From contig NC_134368.1 of NCBI RefSeq assembly GCF_035582795.1, forward strand, positions 44,011,501 to 44,075,500: a stretch of DNA of 64,000 bases, given 5' to 3'. Shown piece after piece: positions 12,101 through 22,383 of the stretch (position 1 is the stretch's first letter; every line of letters starts with the position of its first letter). The notes beneath the pieces are model-generated. The model saw nothing but the letters and a program-made list of their open reading frames with translations, searched no databases and was not told where the DNA came from. The DNA comes from Mycteria americana (taxonomy: Eukaryota; Chordata; Aves; Ciconiiformes; Ciconiidae). The position numbers and the translations under genes are program-made.

Positions 12101-15100
12101 CACATTGCTCATGCTTTTCTCTTTCTGTGGTTAAATAGCTTATTTTTGTCTCCAGGGTTTACAATCTGGCACCTCTTATAAGCACTAAATTCACTCAGTC
12201 AAACGGTTGGTAAGAAGATCACTGCCACACCCCTTAAAAAAAAGACAAGAAACACAAAAGCTGCTTAAATAATTCTCTTCAGAGTAAGCAATAGTCTTCA
12301 GGGATTCCTGTATGGACAAGCAAAAAGAATGTTTACAATTCTCCCCTCTAGCAGAGCAGCAAAACACAATACATTCCCCTTGTGGCAAATTTCTGTTAAA
12401 TCATGAAGGTCTTCCCTTACTGAGGGAGGATAAATAAAAGACTTATCTAAACAACAGCCTCCAGGGCAGACTTTTCTCCTTGCTTGGTTTGCAATTACTC
12501 TTTATGCCTTCCTAGAAACTTCCATGTTAATGAAATGTTTTACTTCTTAGATTCCCATTGTGGGAATCTAACTCCTCACTCCTTTTTCTAGACAACCTTT
12601 TGGGCCAGTGCCATTGGCTTTTAAGGTAAGCCTTAACTTAACTAAGTGAAAGGACTTAGCTGGTTTATGGTCTAAATGACTTACTGTTTTTCTCTTTAGA
12701 ATTTTAATAATTATCTTTCTCTTTTGTAATTTTCATAATTATCTTCTGTAATTTGTACAATCTCAAATATCTCCTCATAATTTACCAAGTCCTCTCTGAT
12801 CACGATGGCATCTATCAGAAGGAAGCGTTCAGCTCTTCACGGGAGACTTTTGTTCTAAAATGAGGCACTGCTTTTGGTTTACAGAAAGAAAAAAAAGGTT
12901 TGCTGAAACTGCTTTCTGGAGCATCCACAAAACGCAAGCCCCGATTGTCACCTCCAGCATCACCAACGCTGGAGGCTGAGCAAGCAGCCGCGGAGTTAGC
13001 CCTGCAAGGTGCAGTTGGCCCAGAGCTTCCGTCAGCAGGCGGTCACAGCAAAGCTGGATCCTGTCCCACTGATAGCGAGGTCTCTGGGCTGGCACAGGAG
13101 ATGCTGCATCGGAAAACAAGTTCCCTGGATTCCTCTGTTCCAGTAGTGCCGCCGCCCCGGCAGCCTTGCTCATCCCTGGGTCCAGTCCTGAATGAATCCA
13201 GGCCTCTTGTTTGTGAAAGGTAAATTATCCTACACAGCTAGGCTCAGGCAAACCAAGAAAAAATCCACTCTCTGACACTTGCAGTGTATAGTAGAACTGC
13301 TTCAAAATGCTGAGATTTTATAGCAAAATGAAACTTACTTTTTTAACAATGCTTTATGTGCTTATCAACCAACACTCATGTTTATGTTTGTTTACTTTTT
13401 GGGTTACTTTGAGGCTTTGGAATGAATAGACACTCAAATATGGTGATCACAGGTCTGGTATGAGAACTGAGGTAGATAAAACAGGCCTCCTATTTTGCAA
13501 AACATGAACACATTAGAATACTGCATTTATGAATATCAGGTTAGTCCTTTAAGATTATTAGCAGTGCATAACTGCCAACCTAAATATATGGTGAATGAGA
13601 TCCTTATCTATGAGTAGACTTAATATGTGATTTCCTGAGCTCTTGCAAAGATACCTTTACTACCTGAATGCCCCGTTACTGTGCACTCCACATAGCAAGC
13701 TCTAGGGCAAGTGAGCCTGAAAAACACATAGTTGTCTGGACTCTGAAATTGCCAGGCAGTTGCTTTAAAATTCTGTCACTTTTCTTTTGTGTCCACCTAT
13801 TATTTTCAAATTTCCAAGTCCTCAGTAGATTGCACAGACTGTGAAGGAAGTGGCAGTTTTCTAACTACTGTCTCTATTATTCCTGGTAGTAGACAAGCAA
13901 TATGAAGAGTGTCACAGGATTTCTTTTGCAGTAGCTACAGGATTGTGTGGCATACAGAAAAAAAATGGAGTTGCAATGTTAACAGCTCTAGGACTGAACT
14001 GATTCATGCTGACTATTGTAGACCTTGTTCTGATACTATTAACTCATGGTGTGTGGGCATACTGTTGTATTTCCAGAGGCCCATTGATCTTAAGCTACAT
14101 CTATGTATTAAGAGCCAGACAGTGTATAAGTGTCTGCTTTGTCTTTTATTTGACTTCTGTCATACCTTTAATGTTTTTTAAAAGGTTATCACTGTTTCTA
14201 TGCAATTTCCTTGCAGGAAATTTCTATTTCATACTGAATTTCTGAAGTAGATTTACACTTACAGATGGAAAATAAAAACTAAAAGACTTTTCTTTAAGAA
14301 TAACATAATTTATTTTCACATTATCATAAGTCTGTTTGGCACAGTGATATGTTTTTATGCTTTGAATGTGAAAATAATGTCAAATTCATTCTGGCATGAC
14401 CAGTGGATATTTGTGTAAAGCTATTTGCATCTTCACAAAAAGTAATTTTTTCACTTCCCTGATGGAGATTTTTTTCTCAGAACGACTTACAGAAAATGTA
14501 TATTTCTATTGATCTAGTAATAACATACACTTGAACATTCTTTTTAATATATCTCTGTATCCTTATTGTTATTTAAGTAATTGCTACCAGAGAAGTGCTG
14601 CCACAAGATCATTCTCCATGGTATTCATGCAGAATTGTTATATTTTGGTCAGTGTATTTAAATAGAATTTCAGCTGGGTTCTCTTTGTCCTTTTCAGGGC
14701 AGGTTTAATGCTTTTCCTGCTGATGTGCTCTTGTCATGTTTCTATTTCTTTAGGCTGAATTGCTTAAAATGTGTTGCTTAATAATACTTACCACTTACAT
14801 TGTACTCAGTATCTTCAAAGTAATTTATAAGCATCAATTAATCTGCATTAGTCTGTAAGAAGGGGTGGGTAAGAAACATACTGATGATGCAGTAGTATCT
14901 TCAGTGAAAACTTGGGGTCGAGGAGGAAAATATCCATGAGGATAAGCTCAAGAAAAAGCTGAACAACAGAGAAGTCTCCTGCTAAGATTATTCTGCTCTT
15001 AGGTATCACATTTCCAATCACAGGCTACGATCTGTTTGGAAAAAGAAAACAAAACTAAAGCAAGAAGTTGAATAAGAAGTATGAATTTAACTTGTGTAAT

Positions 15101-18100
15101 AATAGTAATTCCAACTTTCTGTGTTTTCCTCAGCTAAAATTTTCTGCATATGAGAAAATATTCTTATCTATCTGGTGATCAGGAAAACCACAGATTGTTG
15201 TCCAAAAATCAACTACAAATAGCTGGGAAGTATTTTGTGTCTAGTGAAACAGAAACAATGAAGAAAGGGAGACACACATGAAAGATACAATCTTTTTCAT
15301 GTTACTGAAAAGTGTGAGAAATGCCAATATTAAAAATGAAAAGTAGAATGGAGAAATGTGAAGACAGACCATCACCACCCCCTCCTCAAAAACAAAAAAA
15401 AAATTCACAAATACAAAGTGCAAGAGCACTGTGAGATACAGCCAGACACATTAGGAGTATCAGGAAAGAACTGATGGCAAATACAGTGGCTGCTTGGGAA
15501 GCTAAAGTACTTTTATTTTTATATCATTAATATTTTATCACTACCTGATTAAAAAGAATTAGGATAATATTTTGAAAATTAATGAAAAATACCGTAAGAC
15601 AGTCAAAGAAAATAGAAGAAAATGCATACTGTGCAGCTTAGGTGCATGTAAAATATGATAGATTAGGTGACCACAAAAGATCTGCAAATTTGACCTTCAG
15701 ACATGGAAAACTTTTGCAAATACTGAATAGGGAGATAAACAAGGAAGTGTTTTGGAAGATTCAAACATGTGGGAATGAACATGTTTTTCCAAAACATAGG
15801 TCACGCTTAGTAAATGTGATTATTTTTCTCCAGGGACCTGGCAGTGAACTTTTGAGCTGAAGCATAAGCTTTTTACTCTGCATGAAATCGGTAGTTTTGG
15901 CAGTATGTTGTAGATGATGAAATAGGTAATGGAAAAATAGGTTTTGTTCCATAGCTGATCGAAGGTGATCTGAATAGACAGCTGTGTGAATGTGTGACGA
16001 GTCTGGATCTGATCACCTCTATTTGGGCAAATAGAATTTGTAAAATGTGGCATAAAATTTGATGGCTTGTTGTAACAGAAAAAGGAGGAGATGTGGTTTA
16101 AAGGTGTAAAACCTCATGGGTTTCTTCTCATTAAACTTTGAAAAATATAGTAAAATAGTATTTTAACACCAGGAGTGTTGCGCAAGATGGATATCAAAGT
16201 AGTTGGGAAGCTAAAACTTAACGAGAAGTACTAAATTACTGCAGGGTTGAGGAAGTTCAAAACTGTATGGAAAGCTCAGGAGAACAGTGTTTCTGTGCAA
16301 GTTGGTGATCCTCTAGGGAGGGCAAAGAGAAGATGGGTTTTTGCAAAGCTGTTGGTTTTAACACTCTAGATGCAGCAGCAGAAGCTAGGGAAAGAACAGA
16401 CTAGTCAGGAGAGCGCAGAGGTTACTGACGGACAGCATTAGAAACTGAAACCAAGTGTATTTCAAGTCAAACGTTTACAGGGCAGCATTTGACAATGCAA
16501 GGTAAGTAAGGCAGGTATTCTTTCCTGAAACCCATTTTTTAACAGGCTTTCTTTTGGACAAAACTAGTGCTATGTGTGTGTTATATAGTGTGCTGGTTAA
16601 TTTTCAGCCTGAAAGCAACCTGTTTATTACAATATAAGAATTTCTTCATAGCTTTATTGCGGTTCTTTATCCTTTACTATCTTGTCCTGCCTGAGTAGAG
16701 GCTATTGTTTTATCTCCAGTAGTTTACAGTCTTAATTAAACTTAGAGTCTATTAAAAATGTTTGCTTCTTCTGTCCTAAGTCAGCATTAAAATCCAAGTT
16801 GTCCACAGTAGAAGTTAGTGCAGCATCTGCCATGCTGCCTAGGTTGGATGAGGAGCATTCTGAAGCTGATAAATCTTGTAATTGCCTTGATAACTTCTAT
16901 GAAGCATGAATCTAATAATTCCAGTGCTCTGAAATCTGGGGATTGTCATAACTGAAACAAAGTCATAGTTTATAAGTGTCGTGGTTTAGCCCCAGCCGGC
17001 AACTAAGCACCACGCAGCCGCTCGCTCACTCCCCCTCGGTGGGATGGGGGAGAGAATCGGAAGAGCAAAAGTAAGAAAACTTGAGGGTTGAGATAAAAAC
17101 AGTTTAATAGGGAAAGCAAAAGCCGCGCACGCAAGCAAAGCAAAGCAAGGAATTAATTAACTACTTCCCATGGGCAGGCAGGCGTTCAGCCATCTCCAGG
17201 AAAGCAGGGCTCCATCACGCGTAATGGTTACTTGGGAAGACAAACGCCATCACTCCAAATGTCCCCCCTTCCTTCTTCTTCCCCAGTTTATATACTGAGC
17301 ATGACGTCATGTGGTATGGAATAGCCCTTTGGTGAGTTTGGATCAACTATCCTGGCTGTGCCCCCTCCCAGCTTCTTCTGCACCTGGCAGAGCACGGGAA
17401 GCTGAAAAGTCCTTGACCAGTGCAGCAACAACTCAAACATCTCTGTATTATCAACACTGTCTTCAGCACAGATCCAAAACATAGCCCCATACCAGCCACT
17501 ATAAAGAAAATTAACTCTATCTCAGCTGAAACCAGGACAATAAGTCACTAATAAATAACATTTGATAACTGATTAAGTCCTAATACGATTTGCTATACGT
17601 AGGTTTTCCAAGAGACTTTAATTGTTTACACAGTGTTGCTACTCTTTTTTGAATACTTTTAACTATATGGACAGACTTCATTTTTGGTTTATATGTTCTT
17701 AAGCAAAATGTACTACTATAATATAGTATCTTTCTCTGTTTCAGTATTACAGAATTAACTTGTATTTTAAGTGTGTATTGAGCTATAGTTGGTATTCCAT
17801 TCTTTCCTAGAAGTATCCTGTTATTTTGTGTTTTCATCAGTTTGTTAATTTATTATCTTAATCTATTAAGTTAATAAATTATCTTAAGATTATTAAGATA
17901 ATAATTTTCTTAATCTATTAAGTAATATGTAATCTTCATGAGTGCAAAGTGTTCTGATTAACTGGAAATTAGATTTTGTCCAACAGATCTCCTAACACTG
18001 CGTTTAAGGCTCTTAAGCTTCGAAGCTTTTGAATTCTATAGTCAGCATGGATTCTATTTGATTTCAACATACAGACATCATTGGTTGTGTAACTGGAAAC

Positions 18101-19122
18101 TGAGTTATAATATATATTGGAAAACTTGATCAAGAAGTTGACAGAATTGTCTACAGAGCTGTAACACTTAAATTCTAGGTTGATGTGAACTCAAGCCATG
18201 GTAGAAGAGATAGAGTGGTGTTATGCATGTTTAAAAATAGAGATAGAAGAGTGTAGCCTCTTTTTAATATGCTCATATTTGAAAAGTGATTTTACTGTGA
18301 AAAACTGAAAAAATATACTTTTTTTTTTTAATCCAGTGCTTAAGAAAATTGTTGAGTTTAATACTTTTAAACATGTTTATTTTGAATACAGTAGTACACA
18401 AATTGTGCAACTGTGTCCAAATAAGATGGCATGCGTTCTGTCCTGAAAAGCTTCTACGATAAATGAAAATAATTTAAAACAACAATGGAAGTTAATAGGT
18501 TTTGTTAGTTGCTTCTTTTTGTTCTGTGCCTTTCCTTAAGAGCCTTCCCTGGGATAACAACATATTAAACATACAGTCATAAAATTATGCCCAGTTACTG
18601 CCGTGAATGCTTTGGAATCTTTGAGTCACGCTGGCTGGACGAGTCTGCAAATTTATATCCAAAAATACGTTTACAGTTTTCTCCTGTTGTTTAACCATTT
18701 TATGTATTTTTACAGGGATCTTGGTGAAAAAAACTTGATAGGAGATACATACATTTGACTTAAATTCATTACGTTGCTATTGTTATTTTCTGTTCAAGAT
18801 GTACTTAACTTTTAAGTTGTTACATACTCAGCAAACAGTTTGAGGCAGTTTCCTGTTTTGATAAGTTTTAACATGCACAGGAATATTTTTAAAAGCATTG
18901 GTTAAAAGAAAAAAAAAGAACCTAAACTAAGGTGTTTTTTTCTAATTACACAGGTACAGGGTTGTGGTATCCTATCCTCCTCAGAGTGAAGCAGAACTTG
19001 AGCTTAAGGAAGGTGACATTGTTTTTGTACACAAAAAACGTGAGGATGGCTGGTTCAAAGGCACTCTGCAACGAAATGGAAAAACTGGCCTTTTCCCCGG
19101 CAGCTTTGTAGAGAACATTTGA
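1..19122 (+). CDS. SH3RF1: SH3RF1 (POSH), E3 ubiquitin ligase and JNK-pathway scaffold, 3' part
   Basis: Five coding exons (1-134, 297-556, 10441-10799, 12885-13219, 18954-19122) join in phase to give 418 residues ending at TGA 19120-19122. The window opens inside the third SH3 domain (DGWFKG, then FPGNYVAPV). A Ser/Thr/Ala/Pro-rich linker follows, then a basic block reading [16 protein letters not shown]. The fourth SH3 domain closes the protein, from [19 protein letters not shown] through REDGWFKG to [11 protein letters not shown]. The human protein is about 888 aa, so roughly the last 47% is here; the RING domain and SH3-1/2 lie left of the window. Family knowledge: POSH binds active Rac and mixed-lineage kinases to assemble JNK modules, and its RING domain gives ubiquitin ligase activity. 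Every junction has GT-AG borders and the frame is unbroken. Paralogues SH3RF2 and SH3RF3 were considered, but the tail and the CBR4/PALLD neighbours favour SH3RF1. Confidence 0.96.
297..556 (+). CDS. SH3RF1: SH3RF1 coding exon (Ser/Thr-rich linker)
   Basis: The acceptor is ttggcag at 290-296 and the donor is gtaaaa at 557. The first base completes the split Arg codon. The exon ends in phase 1 after ...NQARNAVRT. It is rich in Ser, Thr, Val and Gln with no recognised domain, as expected for the disordered linker between SH3-3 and SH3-4. Confidence 0.94.
978..3915 (+). pseudogene. Decayed CR1-A ORF2 (endonuclease plus reverse transcriptase)
   Basis: Product by homology is the CR1 pol protein, which nicks target DNA and copies its RNA onto the nick. 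It is read through four successive frame changes and three stops. The endonuclease half (978-1976) stays in one frame apart from one internal stop at about 1641; the RT half (2028-3915) is split over several frames. The catalytic pair of motif C has become FIDN, so one of the two metal-binding Asp residues is lost. Both the motif loss and the frame breaks show an old, dead copy. Confidence 0.9.
3982..3985. repeat. Left copy of candidate AAAC target duplication flanking CR1-B
   Basis: AAAC closes the CR1-A text before CR1-B starts at 3986, and AAAC recurs at 7333-7336 where CR1-A resumes. Four bases could arise by chance or by microhomology, but the host text on both sides fits one continuous CR1 tail. 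Confidence 0.55.
4076..6145 (-). CDS. CR1-B ORF2, open reverse transcriptase frame lacking the endonuclease
   Basis: This is a 689-codon frame with no stop. RT landmarks in order are [20 protein letters not shown] (motifs 1-2, about residues 255-275), [14 protein letters not shown] (motif A), [14 protein letters not shown] (motif B), [12 protein letters not shown] (motif C with both Asp intact) and [13 protein letters not shown] (motif D). The conserved CR1 C-terminal block follows with [26 protein letters not shown] and HWNRLPREV. The first 15 or so residues are out-of-frame translation of the endonuclease start, so the ATG at 6145 is not native. A full CR1 ORF2 has an APE-like endonuclease of roughly 220 aa ahead of this; here only its final residues ([18 protein letters not shown]) remain. 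Standard retrotransposition would be expected to fail without it. The element is antisense to SH3RF1, so host transcription reads the complementary strand. Confidence 0.85.
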   Translation of the reverse strand: MHAAWATSRTSWKPLGFHMGKGVQEGWTFFKEEVLKAQERAVPRCRKTSRQGRRLAWLTRELWLELRKKRRVYDLWKKGRATQEDYKGVARLCREKIRRAKAELELNLAAAVKDNKKHFFKHISSKRRAKENLQPLVDRGGNTVTKDEEKAEVLNAFFASVFSSRANCSLGTQPLELEDRDGDQNGAPIIQGEMVSDLLHHLDTHKSMGPDEIHPRVLKELAEVLTKPLSIIYQQSWLTGEVPADWRLANVTPIYKKGRKEDPGNYRPVSLTLVPGKLMGQIILSAITWHVENNQGIKPRQHRFRKGRSCLTNLISFYDKVTRLVDEGKAVDVVYLDFNKAFDTVSHSILLEKLAAHGLDGCTLRWVKNWLDGRAQRVVVNGVYSSWWPVTSGIPQGSVLGPVLFNIFINDLDEGIECTLSKFADDTKLCGSVDLLEGRKALQKDLDRLDRWAEVNCMRFNKAKCKVLHLGHSNPMQRYRLGEEWLESCQAEKDLGVLVDSRLNMSQQCAQVAKKANGILACIKNSVASRTREVIVPLYLALVRPPLEYCVQFWAPHYKRDIEMLERVQRRATKLVKGLEQKSDEEWLRELGLFSLENRRLRGDLIALYNYLKGGCREVGVGLFSQVTSDRTRGNGLKLHQGRFRLDIRKFFFTERVIKHWNRLPREVVKLPSLEVFKRRLDEVLRDMV
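6090..6371 (-). pseudogene. CR1-B ORF2 N-terminal fragment (endonuclease start only)
   Basis: The frame opens [15 protein letters not shown] and reaches the first conserved endonuclease segment [20 protein letters not shown], then meets the deletion at about 6,095-6,110 and loses register. Only about 20 residues of the endonuclease core survive. Every downstream motif visible in CR1-A (VCYRPP, GDFN, GDHE) is absent from CR1-B. Confidence 0.82.
6428..7339 (-). CDS. CR1-B ORF1 with SGNH/GDSL esterase-like domain, 5'-truncated
   Basis: This 303-codon frame is a CR1 ORF1 protein, a nucleic-acid-binding partner of the reverse transcriptase. The N-terminal part ([10 protein letters not shown], then a Gln/Ser/Pro-rich linker with Arg-rich [10 protein letters not shown]) precedes a C-terminal SGNH-hydrolase fold of the sort known from CR1 ORF1. 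Visible blocks are VVGDSLLRG (block I, nucleophile Ser), LPGARV (block II) and [10 protein letters not shown] (block V, catalytic Asp and His). Block III reads HVWGDEAAT where GxND is usual, so the Asn is missing. The frame is unbroken, but the native 5' end is lost: the ATG at 7339-7337 and next two codons come from the CR1-A tail and the junction. It ends ...LIDRALN just before the ORF2 leader. Confidence 0.8.
   Translation of the reverse strand: MVYRIVERLRSIREAEKEIDGWCHALPPLRQEQEQQQPPVRTHDQGDPLSPLHRAEGSSSEEESEWRQVHTRGGRRRPSLPTSPPQVPLYNRYEALEVEGQAMEDGDDSPSTPEVSPRSEERTSPINTTSTRKRRRVRVVGDSLLRGTKGPICQTDPPLREVCCLPGARVKDVTRTLPSLVRPSDYYPLLLFHVWGDEAATRSPRAIKRDFRALGRLARDSGAQVIFSSLLPVVDRDTRRNRDTQSINTWLRGWCHRHGFGFFDNGMAYTAPGLLVSDGIHLSQRGKRIFAQELAGLIDRALN
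7333..7354 (+). mobile_element. Displaced 3' tail of CR1-A
   Basis: AAACCATTCTATAATTCTAT followed by GA is the normal + strand CR1 terminus (CCATTCTATGATTCTATG type) that should follow CCCTTGCAACCCAAAC at 3985. It is separated from its body by the whole of CR1-B. Confidence 0.82.
7355..10440. other. Intronic sequence without recognised features
   Basis: About 3.1 kb of SH3RF1 intron between the CR1 pair and the next exon. I see no long reading frame, conserved RNA or clear repeat here. Confidence 0.7.
10441..10799 (+). CDS. SH3RF1: SH3RF1 coding exon (Ala/Ser/Pro-rich linker)
   Basis: It completes a split Val codon and reads [18 protein letters not shown]..., ending [12 protein letters not shown] in phase 0. 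The acceptor is ttgttttag and the donor is gtgggt at 10,800. The composition is low-complexity Ala, Ser, Pro and Gln with no folded domain, as in the linker before SH3-4 in POSH. Confidence 0.95.
10800..12884 (+). other. SH3RF1: SH3RF1 intron
   Basis: About 2.1 kb, AT-rich, with no recognised gene. It contains a 23-nt A tract at 11,254-11,276. The acceptor is tttacag at 12,878-12,884. Confidence 0.8.
11254..11276 (+). repeat. Poly(A) tract, 23 nt
   Basis: An uninterrupted A run follows GCAAAT. No retroposed gene body or target duplication is evident upstream, so it is called only as a homopolymer. Confidence 0.8.
12885..13219 (+). CDS. SH3RF1: SH3RF1 coding exon (basic GLLKLL block to SH3-4 boundary)
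   Basis: Starts [20 protein letters not shown], continues with [13 protein letters not shown] and AGSCPTDSE, and ends LVCE plus AG of a split Arg. The donor is gtaaat at 13,220. The pattern GLLKLL.GASTKRK...LQGAVGPE...AGSCP agrees with what I know of vertebrate POSH. Confidence 0.96.
16972..16976. repeat. Target-site duplication ATAAG, left copy
   Basis: ATAAG directly precedes the LTR terminus TGTCGTGG and is repeated at 17,540-17,544 directly after the other terminus. Confidence 0.85.
17103..17108 (-). terminator. LTR polyadenylation signal ATTAAA
   Basis: TTTAAT on the + strand reads ATTAAA on the LTR's strand, about 180 bp downstream of the TATA box, as expected for the end of the R region. 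Confidence 0.6.
17287..17309 (-). promoter_or_regulatory. LTR core promoter: palindromic CRE next to a TATA box
   Basis: TGACGTCA, a perfect palindromic CREB/ATF site, lies at 17,302-17,309. Read on the minus strand, TATATAAA follows it within about 10 bp. Both lie in the expected U3 position of the LTR. A transcript would run antisense to SH3RF1. Confidence 0.65.
17540..17544. repeat. Target-site duplication ATAAG, right copy
   Basis: Matches 16,972-16,976 exactly. Confidence 0.85.
18954..19122 (+). CDS. SH3RF1: SH3RF1 terminal coding exon (fourth SH3 domain)
   Basis: Completes the split Arg and encodes [18 protein letters not shown], then [18 protein letters not shown] and [11 protein letters not shown], then TGA. 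This is a whole SH3 domain with its acidic RT loop, the Trp of DGWFKG and the 3-10 helix FPGSFV. Confidence 0.97.
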
Positions 19123-19841
19123 GAAGAGTCATTCCAAGAGCTTCAAATCATACTGTACTGTAAAATAGCACAAATATTTTACCAGAAAAAGCACAGTCAT
19201 GAAATATTTTCAAATGACTGTAATGTAAACAAAAATCTACATATTTTTACAGTGTCTATAGCACAATTACACCAGCGAACAAAGAAGATGAAGGCATCTG
19301 CTGGTTTTATCACTTTGGATTCTTAAGTGTGATGTGTGCCTTGTACTGTCTGATTTATTATATAGAGGAACTTTTTTTCCCCAAGTATGTTACATAAATG
19401 AACAATTGTTTACAAGGCTGTAACTAATTTATTCTTGTTTTTTTAAACTTGAATTTTGTGTAATAGCTAAAGTTCTTGTGACTATGATTTTAACAAATTA
19501 TTAATTTATGAAAGAATAACTAAGGGGAAGCTGGATTCTCTCCTTATGAGCAAGCAATTATATCTGATAAAGAGCCTCCCATTTATCCTCTGGACATTTT
19601 TCCCCTGCTGTGTCTGACAGTGGAGTAAGTCTCTGTTTTATGAGTTAATGTTGAGTGGTGGTAATGTGGCGTCAAATAGAATTTGCCAAGTGGGGAAAAA
19701 AATGTATATTTTGTTCTTTGGACAGAGAAAAAAAAAGTCAGTGGTGTTCTTGAGTCTAGTTCTACTTCTTCATAAATCACCCAAGTAGAGTAATGTTTCC
19801 AGGAGGCAAAGATGTATGTGAACAACTGAATAAAATTCAAC

Positions 19842-19874
19842 CATCTCAAGGTTAGGATCATCTCAAGGTTAGGA
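19842..19874. repeat. Tandem duplication, 16-nt unit, period 17
   Basis: CATCTCAAGGTTAGGA occurs twice, separated by one T, inside the SH3RF1 3' UTR. Confidence 0.9.
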
Positions 19875-20486
19875 AGGAAGAAATTTAGGAGTGCCAATAA
19901 GAAATTCCCTATACCTTCTGTTTATGTAATAACTTGGCTATTTGAACAAAGCTTAGCTTTGTATATTTGGCCAGTTCTTTGGGCATTTAGCGCTCAGGAT
20001 CCAACAAAATTGGAAGGAATGTTAAAGCCCAACACTTAGAATCATTATATCTTGAAAACATCTGTTTGATAAGACTGAATATAAAAATAAAATTATAAGT
20101 TGTACTTAATGTCTAAAAATGCCTAAGAAGTGTAATTTGCTATGTTTTCTTCTCAAACTGATCTGCATGGCCAAGAGATGTTTTAAAATGTCTGAGCAAT
20201 AGTGGTGGTAAGTGATGCACTTGTGTTAAAGTAAAAGGCTGTATGAAACACTGTGAAAACTTTACTAACTTCTTAACCATTGCTACTTTGGTATGTTCTG
20301 ACCTTTTCTTTGTCTTGCATGTGTTACTCAATTCTTGCAGTAATATAACTGTGCATGGTTGGCATTTTTCATTCCAGTTTCCTGTTGCTGGGTTATTTTG
20401 CTCTGAAAGTTTCCCAAAAGCCACTTGACCAAAACTAGTGAGCAACTCGCCTTCAACCAGAGGAGGTGTCCAGTGTTTGAATCATT

Positions 20487-20492
20487 AATAAA
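20487..20492 (+). terminator. SH3RF1: Proximal poly(A) signal AATAAA, SH3RF1
   Basis: AATAAA with GT-rich sequence (GTGTTGTTAGTC) about 60 nt downstream. It would give a 3' UTR of about 1.4 kb. Confidence 0.45.
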
Positions 20493-21608
20493 ATATTTTA
20501 ATGTCCTTGCAGCTGATGGATATAAAGAATGCAGCCTGCAAGAAAAGTGTTGTTAGTCTTTCAGGGTTTTGTTAAGAGATTTGACACTGGTGAACACACA
20601 CGCTACTCAGCTGAACTTGGGTGGTTTTTTTTTTATTTTATTGTTTGATTATAGCAGTTTAATGGTGATTTTTTGCAAGACACTGAGCACCATCATCTCC
20701 AGTTAAATCTGATGTAATTTGGCTGTTACTCAGCACTTTACAAAGGGAAGCCAGTAGTGTGATTCAGTGTCGCACAGTACATAGAAACAGTGATGAAAAA
20801 GTACACAGTGATGTGTTAAATCCTTGTAATTATTTTTTTTAAGTTATACATTGAAAAATATCAAATGTTAATGACAAGGATTTCTTTGCAATATCAGGTA
20901 GTATCATGATGGTCTTAAAAATAAGAAAAAATATATCTATAAATATATATAGTTGGACATGACAGCATTCCCAAATTAACCATTTCTCTGAAACACTGTA
21001 TAATTCAGTTTTTGTGTTTTTAAATATTTTTAAATAGTTTACTTGAATATTCATGTAATATATTAAGGTTTTGTGAAATGAATTTTAGTTAGAAAGAAGC
21101 TGATACCAGCTTTTGTCAGCATAAATTGGCACTAGTGTGTCATAATATTCTTATTTTGGAAAATTTAGTGCATTTTATATTAAAGACTACTAAAGGTTAA
21201 TTTTTTTCTATCTCTACTCTCCATATTTTAAACTAAGTGACTAAGGTACCTCTATTAATAGAATTTCATGGTGTCAAGTCAGTTAAAAATCAGCTGTTAA
21301 TCCAATAGTTCTCTTAGATGGAATACATTTTTAATTGATTTTTTAACGTTAAGTAAATGTTTGTAAAAAGGGCTTATTATATAGCAGTGCAACAATGACA
21401 AAAATGCAGTTTATCATGCCTTTTTTTTTGTGATCTTTTAGGGGTTATTTTTTGGTTTTGGCTTGGGATTAATTCAGTGTAGAAACAGACAAACCCTGTG
21501 CATTTGCTTTGTGTAATTCCATAAAAAAATTTGTAAGGTATTTTATATCTATGTTTGAAGTCCAGTGAATGTTAAGTGTTTGATTTACTATGTTAAACTT
21601 CCAATCCT

Positions 21609-21614
21609 AATAAA
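21609..21614 (+). terminator. SH3RF1: Distal poly(A) signal AATAAA, SH3RF1
   Basis: AATAAA about 2.5 kb after the stop. A second copy at 21,689-21,694 could serve as well. Confidence 0.5.
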
Positions 21615-22372
21615 TATTTTCTTAGCAAACAGCTAAATCAAAATGTGTATGCAAACATTAAACATAAATTACTTGTAAAGAGTTTGACAATAAACTTACC
21701 AGAACTTAATTTCAGAATTCATAGGAGGATATTTCTGCTCATAGAGAAAAAGTCTTCAGATTCCATAATGTTAGAAGTTTGGAATGATGAATAGAATGCA
21801 AAAACTGTAGAAAGAACTGAGGATCTGGCTGATCTTTTCCATCTCCTTATTTCTGGAAGTAACTTCAGAAGAGGTAGGTAACTTCCATCTCAATCTGATC
21901 ATGACTGACTGGTTTGGTCTTGTCAACAGTGTATCAGGTGCATAAAAGTGCTTTCCCTAGAGGAAGACGTGTCTGGTGTAGTGGATCTGCTGTGTGTATA
22001 TTGAGAGAGAGTCCCCAGCCCTGAGGGTGAAGCATCTACCCGAACTTTCACTGAGGGCAAAAGTGTTTGGTGGCAAGAGACTCACTGGCCCTGAAGAAGT
22101 TTGCTGTGCACAGCAGTCGGACAGCAACTGCCTAACTAGGAGATGATCTTGATTTGAACGCGGTTACGTGTCTACTATGTACATGTGGCTGCTGGGAAAA
22201 TGGGGGAAAGTTAATCCTACAAGTTTTTGCAAAAATGTTTAGACTCTGTTTCAGCTACAGCAATAGATTCCTTAGTTAAGACTGACCAGGACCTAGATTC
22301 TGCTAGCAGTGAGTGCAGCAGCATTAAGTCCTCTCTGTAAAGAAGGAGCATCTTGTCTAACTTTCCTTGATT

Positions 22373-22383
22373 GGGGGGGGGGG
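22373..22383 (+). repeat. Poly(G) tract, 11 nt
   Basis: Eleven consecutive G, followed by further short G runs (CAAGGGGCAAG). Confidence 0.9.

Larger units (their letters stand above)
16977..17539 (-). mobile_element. Solo LTR of an ERVL-type endogenous retrovirus, 563 bp
   Basis: On the minus strand the element opens TGTCCTGGTTTCAGCTGAG and closes GGCTAAACCACGACA, so it has the TG...CA ends of an LTR. A perfect 5-bp duplication, ATAAG, flanks it; 5 bp is the usual size for ERVL. Inside, read on the minus strand, are a palindromic CRE (17,309-17,302), a TATA box (about 17,294-17,287) and an ATTAAA polyadenylation signal (17,108-17,103), giving a plausible U3-R-U5 order. No internal viral genes are present, so this is a solo LTR left by recombination between two LTRs. 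It lies antisense in the SH3RF1 last intron. Close relatives are, to my knowledge, widespread in birds; the family name needs a repeat library. Confidence 0.9.
13220..18953 (+). other. SH3RF1: SH3RF1 last intron
   Basis: About 5.7 kb, AT-rich. The one clear insertion is the solo LTR at 16,977-17,539. The rest shows only short frames and no recognised repeat. The acceptor is attacacag at 18,945-18,953. Confidence 0.8.
19123..21630 (+). other. SH3RF1: SH3RF1 3' UTR (end inferred)
   Basis: AT-rich sequence after the stop without further long frames. Canonical AATAAA signals occur at 20,487, 21,609 and 21,689, so tandem polyadenylation is likely. The end at about 21,630 is inferred from the second signal. 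A 17-bp-period tandem duplication sits at 19,842-19,874. Confidence 0.6.
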
